DNA from: Lentzea xinjiangensis
GTDB taxonomy: Bacteria; Actinomycetota; Actinomycetes; Mycobacteriales; Pseudonocardiaceae
DNA: 64,000 nucleotides
Direction of reading: 5' to 3'
Assembly: GCF_900110955.1 (NCBI RefSeq)
Contig: NZ_FOFR01000011.1
Location: 124,001 to 188,000, forward strand
Shown here: positions 8,717-16,226 of the stretch, one piece after another
Position numbering within the stretch: position 1 is the stretch's first letter
Layout of the letters: each line of letters starts with the position of its first letter
The notes under the pieces: generated by a model
Databases searched by the model: none
Told to the model about the DNA's origin: nothing
Seen by the model: only the letters and a program-made list of their open reading frames with translations
Program-made: the position numbers and the translations under genes

Positions 8717-9871
8717 ATGGGCAACGTGTTCACGCGCCTTTACGTGGGCAACGGCGCTTTCGACATCGTCGGCAAGCGCGTCCGCTGGTACATCACGTCC
8801 GCCATCATCCTGCTGGTCTGCATCGGCTCGATGGTGTTCAACGGCTTCAACCTGGGCATCGACTTCAAGGGCGGCACGAAGATCTCGCTGCCGTCGGTCT
8901 CCCAGTCGGGCCAGGCCATCTCCTCGACCGCCGTCGAGGACTCCTACGCCAAGGCCCTGCCCGGCAAGAAGCCGAACGCCGTGCAGGCCGTGGGCTCCGG
9001 CGCCAGCGCGACGATCCAGATCAAGTCGCCCGCGCTGAACGTCCAGGAGGTCGCGAGCCTCAAGGCGGCCCTCGCGCAGGACCTCACCCCGCAGGGCGGT
9101 CAGTCGGCGATCTCCGACAGCGCCGTCTCCGCGTCGTGGGGCGGTGAGATCAGCGGCAAGGCCCTGTGGGCGCTGTTCTGGTTCTTCATCGTCGTGACGG
9201 CGTTCCTGGCGTTCTACTTCGAATGGCGGATGGCCGTCGGCGCGCTCGTCGCCGTCTTCCACGACGTCATCATCACCGCGGGCGTGTACTCGCTCGTCGG
9301 CTTCGAGGTGACGCCGGCGACGGTGATCGGTCTGCTCACCATCCTCGGCTTCTCCCTGTACGACACGGTCGTCGTGTTCGACAAGGTCAAGGAGAACACC
9401 CGCGGCCTGCTGGGCCTGACCCGCCGCACCTACGCCGAGGCCGCGAACCTGGCGCTCAACCAGACCCTGATGCGCTCGATCAACACCTCGCTGATCGCGT
9501 TGCTGCCGGTCATCGGCCTGCTGGTCGTCGGCGTCGGCATCCTCGGCGTCGGCACGCTGCAGGACCTGGCGCTCGTCCAGCTCGTCGGCATGTTCATCGG
9601 CGCCCTGTCGTCGATCTTCATCGCCACCCCGGTGCTGGTCGACCTGAAGATGCGCGACCCGAAGTACATCGCGCAGGCCAAGCGCGTCGCGGCCCGCCGC
9701 GCCAAGGCCTCCTCCCCCCAGGCCGCCGGCGGCATCGAGTCGACCGACGACGAGGCGCTCGCCTCGGACCTGCGCAAGGAGGAGGCGCTCGCCGCCGCCG
9801 CGTCGGTGCCGCACCGCACCGCCAAGGCGGGCGACGTCCGCCGCCGCCCGACCGGAAAGCGCCACCGTTGA
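8717..9871 (+). CDS. secF: Protein translocase subunit SecF
   Basis: Partner of SecD in the SecDF complex, 384 aa. It has the first TM helix followed by the LGIDFKGGTKI motif, an extracytoplasmic domain, and TM2-TM6 with the family sequence LGFSLYDTVVVFDKVKENTR. The C-terminal tail from about residue 315 is cytosolic, charged and Ala/Arg-rich. The ATG is one base after the secD stop and has AAGGAGG at 8704-8710. Its TGA overlaps a TTG that can start apt. Confidence 0.96.
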   Translation: MGNVFTRLYVGNGAFDIVGKRVRWYITSAIILLVCIGSMVFNGFNLGIDFKGGTKISLPSVSQSGQAISSTAVEDSYAKALPGKKPNAVQAVGSGASATIQIKSPALNVQEVASLKAALAQDLTPQGGQSAISDSAVSASWGGEISGKALWALFWFFIVVTAFLAFYFEWRMAVGALVAVFHDVIITAGVYSLVGFEVTPATVIGLLTILGFSLYDTVVVFDKVKENTRGLLGLTRRTYAEAANLALNQTLMRSINTSLIALLPVIGLLVVGVGILGVGTLQDLALVQLVGMFIGALSSIFIATPVLVDLKMRDPKYIAQAKRVAARRAKASSPQAAGGIESTDDEALASDLRKEEALAAAASVPHRTAKAGDVRRRPTGKRHR

Positions 9872-10386
9872 AACTGGATCGTGCTCTGGGGCTGATGCGT
9901 GAGGTCCCGGACTTCCCCCGGCAGGGGGTCGTCTTCCGGGACTTCACGCCGGTCCTCGCCGACCCGGACGCCCTGCGCGCCGTGGTCGACGCCCTCCAGG
10001 ACAAGATCGACGACAGCACCCAGGTGATCGCCGCCATCGAGTCGCGCGGCTTCCTCCTGGGTGCCGCCCTGGGGTACGGCTGGCGCTACGGCGTCGTGCC
10101 GCTGCGCAAGCCGGGCAAGCTCCCGGTCGTCGCCGACTCGGAGTCCTACGACCTGGAGTACGGCTCCGCGTCGCTGGAGCTGCCGGCCGATGCCATCCAG
10201 CCCGGCCAGCGCGTCGTCGTGGTCGACGACGTCCTGGCCACCGGCGGCACGGCCGAGGCCGCGTGCACGCTGGTGGAGCGCGCCGGCGGCGTCGTGACCG
10301 GCGTGTCGGTCGTGATCGAGATCGCCGCGCTGGGCGGCCGCTCCCGCCTGGCCGGCCGGGAGGTCAGCGCGCTGCTCGCGCTCTAA
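9868..10386 (+). CDS. apt: Adenine phosphoribosyltransferase
   Basis: Purine salvage enzyme converting adenine and PRPP to AMP, 172 aa. The PRPP-binding loop reads VVVVDDVLATGGTAEAA and the N-terminal PDFPRQGVVFRDFTP motif is typical of Apt. Two starts are possible: TTG at 9868, which overlaps the secF stop and keeps the usual distance to PDFP, or ATG at 9895, which would give a very short N-terminus. TTG is preferred. A strong hairpin terminator follows at 10421. In relatives relA normally follows apt directly; here a 5.8-kb block intervenes. Confidence 0.94.
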   Translation: MKLDRALGLMREVPDFPRQGVVFRDFTPVLADPDALRAVVDALQDKIDDSTQVIAAIESRGFLLGAALGYGWRYGVVPLRKPGKLPVVADSESYDLEYGSASLELPADAIQPGQRVVVVDDVLATGGTAEAACTLVERAGGVVTGVSVVIEIAALGGRSRLAGREVSALLAL

Positions 10387-10420
10387 CGTTCACCGCACAG
10401 TTCACGCTCCACAGGACTTC

Positions 10421-10456
10421 GCGCCCCCGTGCCTCAGTGTCGAGGCACGGGGGCGC
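10421..10456 (+). terminator. Strong hairpin after apt
   Basis: A perfect 14-bp GC-rich stem, GCGCCCCCGTGCCT at 10421-10434 with its complement at 10443-10456, closes an 8-nt loop 35 bp after the apt stop. It probably ends the yajC-secDF-apt transcript and insulates it from the toxin gene downstream. Confidence 0.8.
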
Positions 10457-10608
10457 CTCCGTCTCACCGCGAATTCGCCTAGCGGTGCAGTCGTCGTGGT
10501 CTCCCTCGCATCCCCTCTGTACCGCAATCGCACCGTCCGGTGTGACGGTTCTGCCGCGCGCATCTCCGTCCACCGGATTCGAAGTGTGTTGTGAGGGGGA
10601 AGTCGGTC

Positions 10609-13600
10609 GTGACGTCCAAGGGAAGCCGGATAGGCCGGGCAGCGCTTTACGCCGCGTCGGGCGGTCTTCTGACGCTGGCGTTCGGTGCCCTGGGTGCGCA
10701 GGAGGCGGAGGCCGCGCCGAAGCCGTCGAGCGCCAAGAGCACCCGCGCCGCCGCACCGAAGGCGGCCAAGCCGAAACCGGCCAAGCCGAAACCGGCGGCG
10801 AAGAAGCCCGCCGCGAAGAAGCCCGCCGCGAAGGGCAACCCGAAGGCCGCGCCCGCGCCGAAGAAGGCCGCGCCGAAGAAGGCCGCGCCGAAGGCGGCAG
10901 GGAAGCCGAAGGCGGCAGGGAAGCCGAAGGCGGCACCGAAGAAGGCGGCACCGAAGAAGCAGGCAGCGGAGCCGAGGGCGGCTCTGAAGAAACCCGCACC
11001 GAAGCCCGCGCCCAGGCCACAGGCCGCGCCGAAGTCGGCGCCGAAGCCGAAGCCGGTGCCCAAGGCGGCGTCCAAGCCGACGCCTCCGAAGCAGGGCGTC
11101 AAGCAGCCGCCTTCGCGCACGCTGACCCCGAAACCAGGCCAGGCCAAGTCGCTGAAGCCCGCGCCGAAGCCCGTCGAAACGCGGAAGCCGACGCCCAAAC
11201 CGGTGATGCGCTCCACGGCTCGGGTACCTGAGGCACCTCGCCCGAGGGTGGTGCAGAAGCCGACCGATCCTCGTGTCCGGCAGACGCCGATCAAGGCGCG
11301 TGACGCGGTGGCCACCAAGGTCCTGGCGAAGTCGGACCCGCGCAAGTCTTCAACCGGTGTCCCGCTGGCGCAGCGGTTGTCCTCGCTTGTGCCGCCTACG
11401 GCCACGAGTCGTGGTGCTGCCCCGTCTGCGCGATCGGGGCAAGCCAACAGCAGGCTGCCCGGCAACAGAACTACGCCTGCGGCGGTGGACAAGGAGCGGG
11501 AGCGTGTGCAGGCTCGTGCGCGGTTGTTGCGTGCGAATCCTGATGGTGCGCGTCGATCGGCTCCGGCGGTCGCGCCTGCTGCGCCTGCTGCGCCTGCTGC
11601 GCCTGCTGCGCCTGCTGCGCCTGCGGTGGTGGATAGGGAGCGGGAGCGTGTGCAGGCTCGTGCGCGGTTGTTGCGTGCCAACCCTGACAGCGCCCCATCA
11701 GCACGCCCACCGGCACCGGCACCGGCGACCGCGCGAGGAACCGCGCCCCCGACTTTCACCGCGGACGAACTGCGCGAAGAGCAGCAGCGCGTACAGGCTC
11801 GCGCGCGGTTGCAGCGTGCCAACCCTGATAGTGCTCCGCCTCCGCCGATGCTCCACCCGGACCCGAAGGTCCGCGAGCGCGCGCGGTTCGAACAGGGCCA
11901 GTTGGACTACATCGACAGCCAGCGGCCCAGCCAGCCGAGGGAGCGCCGCGACGCGCACATCGTGGAGTACCAGGGTGGCGGGGTCAGCAAGACGACCAAC
12001 GTCAACACCGGCGCTGTCACCGTCAACGGTATCCCGGTGCACCGCGATGGGCCGCGTGAACCACAACTGATCGCCGCGCTGCAGGAGCAGCGGAAGAAAT
12101 CGAATCTGCCCCCTGCCGGCGTGCCCGCTCCCGGTCTGCCGCAGCCACCCACAGCAGCGGACGTGGCTCGCAACACCACTCTCCACAGGGACCCGGACGG
12201 CGGTGGGAGGATCGTTCACAAGCTCCCCGACGGAACGACCAGGAACACCGACATCCGGACCGGAAAAGGCACTGTCGAGGACCCGAGGGACCACTTCGTC
12301 GGGAACGTGCTCGACGAGGCACGGGAAACCGTCACCGAAGGCCTGATGTCGATCCCTTCTGCCATCCAGGGGCTCGCCCAGGCGTCCCACGACGCCAGTG
12401 TGCTGGACGGGACCAGCCCTCTTTCTTCGGATGAAAAGGAGCGACGCGCGGCCGAGGAGCGCATGAAGCAACGCGGCGACGACGTCGCGCACGCGGTGCA
12501 GAATCCCGGCGAAGTGCTGAGCAATGTCGTCCGTCCTTACGTGGAGGACTTGAACAGCGACAAGCCGGAGCGTGCCCTCGGGCGGGCGGCGGTCGATGTC
12601 GGCAGCATGGTCGTCACGGGTGGTGTGAGCGCTGCCATCAAGGCGGCCAAAGCGGCTGAGGCGGTGACCGGAGGGCGGACACCCGAATCGAATCCCCCCG
12701 GTTCGAATCCCCCCGGTTCGAATCCCGATGCCGCCGCTCCACCGCAGAATCCCGACCCCGGTCCGCGGCAGCCCGGCAACGGAGGACCGGCGCCGGAAAG
12801 CTCATCTGGCAGCCCGGAGAGTCCCCCCGACGCCCACGGCCGGCAGAACCCGGCCGATCGTCCCGACAGCGCACCGCCGGCCGCTCCGGATGCGGCGAAC
12901 ACCCCCGGCTCCGGGAGAGACGCACCAGGGACGTCCTCCAGTTCACCGAACGAGCGAGACGGGCGACGTACCGGGGTGCTCCCGGCCCCGGTGACGCAAC
13001 CAGCCGCCTCGTCCCGCGCCAACCGCAGCGACTCCACTGCGCGGCGCACAGGCGGAGACGACTCGACGTCCCGGCGGGACGTCGGCACGCCGTCCTCGCG
13101 GACGTCCCACGGCAGCGAATCCAGGCAGCGGCCGAGCGACCGCACGCCCGTAGCCGACACGAACGCCTCCCGGCGGGAGCGGGGCACGGCTGAAGCAGCG
13201 ACCAGTGGACGGACATCCGGCGGACAGCTCACGGGCAGGTCCGGTTCGCGGTCCGAATCCGGCGAGTCCAGGGCGCAGCAAGCGCTGCCCCGCCGGTGGC
13301 GTGACTTCAACCGCCCGGGTGGTGGCGTCCGCGAACCCGCGATCCACCGCGCGAGCGTGGAGGCCGCGGTCGCGCGGCAGTTGCTGCGCCGTCAGTACCC
13401 TGGCGTTCCGCAGGTCAACGCCCGGAATTACTGGACCGGAAGTCCCTCCCACACGCAGAATTGCACCCGTTGTGTCGTGGCTGTCGAGCGAGCTCTGACC
13501 TACCGAGGGCTACCTGTCATCGCCGGTAAGACCTCGGGACCGCTCCCGATGAAGAAGGTCGCCGATCGGCTGGGCGGGCAGTGGAAGGCGACCGGTGGAT

Positions 13601-13800
13601 ACGATGACGTGATCAGGCAGATGCGATCCGCCGGCGAAGGAGCACGAGGGGTCGTCTACATCTCCCGGCCGGACAGAACCGCGCATGTCTTCAACGTCGT
13701 GCACGATCGGAACGGCATCGTTTTCCTGGACGGCCAGACCGGTCAGCTCGCCACGCTGGAGCCCAACGTCACCAGCGTGTACTTGCTGAGGTACAAGTGA
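10609..13800 (+). CDS. Secreted polymorphic toxin with C-terminal papain-fold glutamine-deamidase-like domain (Tox-PL type)
   Basis: Predicted exported effector of 1063 aa. GTG 10609 is favoured over GTG 10591 because AGGGGGAAG lies upstream with good spacing. Order: a signal-peptide-like segment (basic RIGR, hydrophobic Ala/Leu core, AEA near residue 36); a Lys/Pro/Ala-rich stalk to about 230; three copies of a (V/L)QARARLxRANPD repeat at 293, 341 and 388; a middle region; a helical pretoxin-like stretch near 570-690; a long Pro/Ser/Arg linker; and the toxin from about 900. In the toxin, NCTRC puts the nucleophile at Cys952, AHVFNVV gives His1026, and FLDGQTG gives Asp1041 and Gln1043, a papain-like C-H-D set as in PF15644 proteins. 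Target and export route are not known. The stop is followed at once by an immunity-type gene. Confidence 0.82.
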   Translation: MTSKGSRIGRAALYAASGGLLTLAFGALGAQEAEAAPKPSSAKSTRAAAPKAAKPKPAKPKPAAKKPAAKKPAAKGNPKAAPAPKKAAPKKAAPKAAGKPKAAGKPKAAPKKAAPKKQAAEPRAALKKPAPKPAPRPQAAPKSAPKPKPVPKAASKPTPPKQGVKQPPSRTLTPKPGQAKSLKPAPKPVETRKPTPKPVMRSTARVPEAPRPRVVQKPTDPRVRQTPIKARDAVATKVLAKSDPRKSSTGVPLAQRLSSLVPPTATSRGAAPSARSGQANSRLPGNRTTPAAVDKERERVQARARLLRANPDGARRSAPAVAPAAPAAPAAPAAPAAPAVVDRERERVQARARLLRANPDSAPSARPPAPAPATARGTAPPTFTADELREEQQRVQARARLQRANPDSAPPPPMLHPDPKVRERARFEQGQLDYIDSQRPSQPRERRDAHIVEYQGGGVSKTTNVNTGAVTVNGIPVHRDGPREPQLIAALQEQRKKSNLPPAGVPAPGLPQPPTAADVARNTTLHRDPDGGGRIVHKLPDGTTRNTDIRTGKGTVEDPRDHFVGNVLDEARETVTEGLMSIPSAIQGLAQASHDASVLDGTSPLSSDEKERRAAEERMKQRGDDVAHAVQNPGEVLSNVVRPYVEDLNSDKPERALGRAAVDVGSMVVTGGVSAAIKAAKAAEAVTGGRTPESNPPGSNPPGSNPDAAAPPQNPDPGPRQPGNGGPAPESSSGSPESPPDAHGRQNPADRPDSAPPAAPDAANTPGSGRDAPGTSSSSPNERDGRRTGVLPAPVTQPAASSRANRSDSTARRTGGDDSTSRRDVGTPSSRTSHGSESRQRPSDRTPVADTNASRRERGTAEAATSGRTSGGQLTGRSGSRSESGESRAQQALPRRWRDFNRPGGGVREPAIHRASVEAAVARQLLRRQYPGVPQVNARNYWTGSPSHTQNCTRCVVAVERALTYRGLPVIAGKTSGPLPMKKVADRLGGQWKATGGYDDVIRQMRSAGEGARGVVYISRPDRTAHVFNVVHDRNGIVFLDGQTGQLATLEPNVTSVYLLRYK
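11485..11836 (+). repeat. Three in-frame protein repeats in the toxin stalk
   Basis: Units with the core VQARARL(L/Q)RANPD begin at residues 293, 341 and 388, about 48 aa apart. The first two units are nearly identical in DNA over more than 40 bp (from 11485 and 11629), whereas the third has diverged (ELREEQQRVQARARLQRANPDSA). This suggests recent duplication of units one and two. The segments are basic and probably helical; their role is unknown. Confidence 0.8.
11572..11625 (+). repeat. 9-bp minisatellite coding for Ala-Pro-Ala
   Basis: Six consecutive copies of GCGCCTGCT (the last ending in G) encode an (APA)n linker between toxin stalk repeats one and two. The 9-bp unit keeps the frame, so copy number can change by slippage without breaking the gene. 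Confidence 0.88.
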
Positions 13801-13811
13801 AGGAGAGGCTT

Positions 13812-14126
13812 GTGGAAGTCACTCGAGCTGATGCCGTCGAGCGGGCACGCACCGCGTTGCAGGACCACTACGGGAAGGACCTGCACGATGACGAGCTGGG
13901 CACTGTCGTCGTGCAGGAGGAACTCGTCGAGGAATATCCGGCCGCGTGGTTGGTCCCTTTCGCTTCGGAACATTTCATCAGAACCGGTGACCTGAACTAC
14001 GCCCTGGTGCCGAGTGTGCTTCTTGTGCCGAAGGACGGTTCGCCTGCCCATTACCCGCCCTCGGCCATTCCCGTCGTGGAATACCTGGAGAACGTCGCCT
14101 CCGGGCGCACTCAATGGTTGGGGTAA
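13812..14126 (+). CDS. Putative immunity protein for the upstream toxin (Imm35/YrhB-like)
   Basis: Small acidic protein of 104 aa immediately after the toxin stop. GTG 13812 is chosen because AGGAGAGG sits at 13801-13808; an alternative GTG at 13797 overlaps the toxin stop. The architecture (helical N-terminus with VERARTALQ, then EEYPAAWLVPFASEHFIRTGD, a LVPKDGSPAHYPPSA strand region, and a closing helix VVEYLENV) resembles the Imm35/YrhB family of polymorphic-toxin immunity proteins. The family assignment is tentative. The position, small size, lack of a signal peptide and coupling to the toxin support a role in neutralising the deamidase-like domain in the cytosol. Confidence 0.68.
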   Translation: MEVTRADAVERARTALQDHYGKDLHDDELGTVVVQEELVEEYPAAWLVPFASEHFIRTGDLNYALVPSVLLVPKDGSPAHYPPSAIPVVEYLENVASGRTQWLG

Positions 14127-14234
14127 CCCCTTGCGGGCGGTTGGGCGGCGCGTCCTCCGCGGGCGGCAGTCGCGCGGCACGCTGGTCCAGCGTCTCGCGG
14201 TACCCGGAGGAGGCAGCGGTTCGGCCGCCGTCGT

Positions 14235-14519
14235 TCAGCCCGTGACCGGCGCGATGAACCTGTGGGCGATCACCACGGTGATCGCCCACAGGAAGTAGAA
14301 GATCGGCAGCGCCAGCAGGACCAGGCGCCACGCCTTCATGCTGTCGTGCGCGACCCGCATCAGGGCGACCGACGTGCCCAGCCACGGCACGACGCCGATC
14401 ATCAGCGTGTGCGCCGCGTTGTCGTTCGGCAGGTTGACGAGGACGATCGCGGCGTACCAGATGCCGGCGAAGGCCAGGCACTGCCAGTACGGCCGGTGGA
14501 CGTGCGCGTGCTGCTGCAT
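14235..14519 (-). CDS. Small three-helix membrane protein, unknown
   Basis: A 94-aa protein not recognised as a known family. It begins with a His-rich MQQHAHVHRPY segment and has three hydrophobic stretches: LAFAGIWYAAIVLV, LMIGVVPWLGTSVALM, and LVLLALPIFYFLWAITVVIA. The ATG at 14519 lies 14 bp after the stop of the next small membrane gene, so the two form a minus-strand unit convergent with the toxin/immunity pair. Its 3' end contains a striking 16-bp-arm palindrome (14259-14292), so the coding call is less sure than its codon bias suggests. Confidence 0.6.
   Translation of the reverse strand: MQQHAHVHRPYWQCLAFAGIWYAAIVLVNLPNDNAAHTLMIGVVPWLGTSVALMRVAHDSMKAWRLVLLALPIFYFLWAITVVIAHRFIAPVTG
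14259..14292. repeat. 34-bp near-perfect palindrome
   Basis: CCTGTGGGCGATCACC at 14259-14274 is repeated inverted and perfectly at 14277-14292, with only two bases between. It lies within the 3' part of the small membrane protein gene, where it encodes a symmetric WAITVVIAHR stretch. It has no T-tract, so a simple terminator role is not obvious. Confidence 0.85.
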
Positions 14520-14533
14520 CGAGACCGATTGTC

Positions 14534-14806
14534 TCAGGCCGGCGCGGGCGCGACGAACGCGGCGCCGACGCTCACGAAGACCAGCGTGACCAGGGACGCC
14601 GGCGCCGTCACCACCGCGATCTCCCACAGCTTCGGCGCCCGTGCCCGGCGCAGCAGCAGCCAGCTCGCGGCCGTCGCGAAGACCCAGCCCACCGACGAGC
14701 CGATGATCGACCTCTGGTCGATGTGGCCGGGGTCGTCGAGGGCCAGGTACGCCATCGTCCCCAGCCACACGAACGTCATCGCGGCACACCAGAGAAGTGT
14801 TCTCAC
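14534..14806 (-). CDS. Small membrane protein, unknown
   Basis: A 90-aa protein with three hydrophobic segments: LLWCAAMTFVWLGTMAYLAL, SSVGWVFATAASWLLL, and LVTLVFVSVGAAFVA. GTG 14806 is chosen because GGGAG lies 10 nt upstream; an in-frame ATG at 14827 would add seven residues but has no ribosome-binding site. It precedes the 14235-14519 gene by 14 bp on the same strand. No family was recognised. The two could be an accessory pair of the toxin region or unrelated small membrane proteins. Confidence 0.6.
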   Translation of the reverse strand: MRTLLWCAAMTFVWLGTMAYLALDDPGHIDQRSIIGSSVGWVFATAASWLLLRRARAPKLWEIAVVTAPASLVTLVFVSVGAAFVAPAPA

Positions 14807-15080
14807 CTCCGTGATTCTCCCAGGCATGAGCCGGAACGTGATTCCGCGGTCTTCGTGTTTCTTTGTGGTGTGACGAGAGAGATGTGCACTAACGAACCCT
14901 ATGGCAGCCGGGCCGGTCGTTCACCCGAACGTGTCTGCTCTGACGTGCGGTTATGCCGTGATCTTGCGGTAATGTCGAACGCGTGATCGAGTCTGAGTTC
15001 GCTTTCCCGAGAATGCGTTCGGCCCCGCCGATCGGTCGTCTGTTTTTCACCCTGATGAGCTGGTTCATGGAGGAGGGTCA

Positions 15081-15953
15081 ATGTCTACGGTCGGACGAAT
15101 GACAGCGATCACCTCCACCGCCTACAGCCGTGACCTCGGCGACGAACTGCGCCGGTTGCGGGAGAAGTTCACCGGGCTCACCGGGTTCGCCTTCGCCGAG
15201 CAGCTCGGGTGGGACCCGAGCAAGGTCTCCAACATCGAGAACGGCAAGGCGCGGGCGAGCGAGATCGACCTGGTGCAGTACCTCATGGCGTGTGGCCGGG
15301 ACAGCGTCTTCTTCGAGGCCTTCCGGGACCGGTACCGGTACGCCTTCGACCCGTACGTGGTCGTGGTGCCGGACAACCTGCGCACCCTCGCCCTGGCGGA
15401 GGCCAAAGCCGCGAAGATCACGAGTTTCGACGGGCTGACCGTTCCGGGTCTCGTTCAGACCGAAGAGTACGCACGAGCGCTGCTGACCGAGGGTGGCAAC
15501 GAGGAAGCGGAGGACATCGAGAAGTTCGTTCGGCTGCGCATGGACCGGCAGGCGGTCATGAGGCGGCCAAGCAGGCCTGAATGTACCTTCTACGTGCACG
15601 AACTCGCGCTGAGGATGCGGGTGGGCGACGCCCGGATCATGGAGGAGCAGTACCTGCGCCTGCTCTTCGACACCCACGTTCTGCGCATCGTGCCCATGTC
15701 GGCCGGTGTCGCCATCGCGACGCGATCTGCCCGGAGGCTTTTCAGCTTCGAGAAGATGATTCCGGTCGCCTACAGCGAGACCGACGTGGCTCAGGTGTTC
15801 GCGCACGACGGCAGAGCGATCGCGGGCAGCCGGGAGTTCTTCAAGTGGCTGGATGCCCGAGCGTTGGATGAGGGACAATCGCGGAGCATGTTGGCGGACT
15901 ACGCCAGCGGACTTCGAGAGGACCTCCATGACGCTCGACCGGAGCTGGCGTAA
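15081..15953 (+). CDS. XRE-family regulator with DUF5753 sensor domain
   Basis: Helix-turn-helix regulator of 290 aa. The HTH lies near residues 15-70 (GFAFAEQLGWDPSKVSNIENGKARAS). The remainder is the DUF5753 region with the typical GLVQTEEYARALL and EFFKWLDARAL motifs. ATG 15081 has GGAGGAGGG just upstream. The downstream DUF397 gene starts inside its 3' end. Such pairs are abundant in Streptomyces and relatives, where related WhiJ-type proteins act in development. The ligand and target of this copy are unknown. Confidence 0.92.
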   Translation: MSTVGRMTAITSTAYSRDLGDELRRLREKFTGLTGFAFAEQLGWDPSKVSNIENGKARASEIDLVQYLMACGRDSVFFEAFRDRYRYAFDPYVVVVPDNLRTLALAEAKAAKITSFDGLTVPGLVQTEEYARALLTEGGNEEAEDIEKFVRLRMDRQAVMRRPSRPECTFYVHELALRMRVGDARIMEEQYLRLLFDTHVLRIVPMSAGVAIATRSARRLFSFEKMIPVAYSETDVAQVFAHDGRAIAGSREFFKWLDARALDEGQSRSMLADYASGLREDLHDARPELA

Positions 15954-16104
15954 GAGCACCCACAGCGGCAGCACGGACAGCGGCTCGTGTGTCGAGGTGT
16001 CGCTCGCCCAGGACGCCCTCGTGCGTGACTCGAAGGCCACTCGCGGTGACGTCGTGGTGTTCTCGCGCTCCGCCTGGCGGGCGTTCGTGGCGAGCGTCGC
16101 CTGA
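15928..16104 (+). CDS. DUF397 domain protein
   Basis: A 58-aa protein carrying the DUF397 signature: WRKSTHSGSTDSGSCVEVS, then a VRDSKATRG segment and VVFSRSAWRAFV. ATG 15928 has AGAGGA upstream and overlaps the preceding XRE gene by 26 bp, so the two are coupled. DUF397 proteins accompany XRE/DUF5753 regulators and probably act as their partner or antagonist. The next gene, relA, starts after 120 bp with its own likely promoter. Confidence 0.88.
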   Translation: MTLDRSWRKSTHSGSTDSGSCVEVSLAQDALVRDSKATRGDVVVFSRSAWRAFVASVA

Positions 16105-16226
16105 TCGGCTCAGCGCAAGTTCAGGGGGCGTTCACCGTGTGAGCTGTGCCGCTCAGCGCGCCACCGGACGTTTCGTCAGCGTGAACGCGTTATCCTCGGT
16201 ACTCGCGAGACCCGAGGAGCGTGGGG

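Noticed and set aside
10609-13800. Histone H1-like DNA-binding protein, suggested by the Lys/Pro/Ala-rich stretch.
   Set aside because: The stretch follows a signal-peptide-like segment and belongs to a large protein with a toxin-type C-terminus, so a surface stalk is more likely.
15928-16104. The XRE/DUF397 pair as a toxin-antitoxin system.
   Set aside because: Such pairs are very common developmental-type regulators in actinomycetes, and nothing here indicates a toxin.
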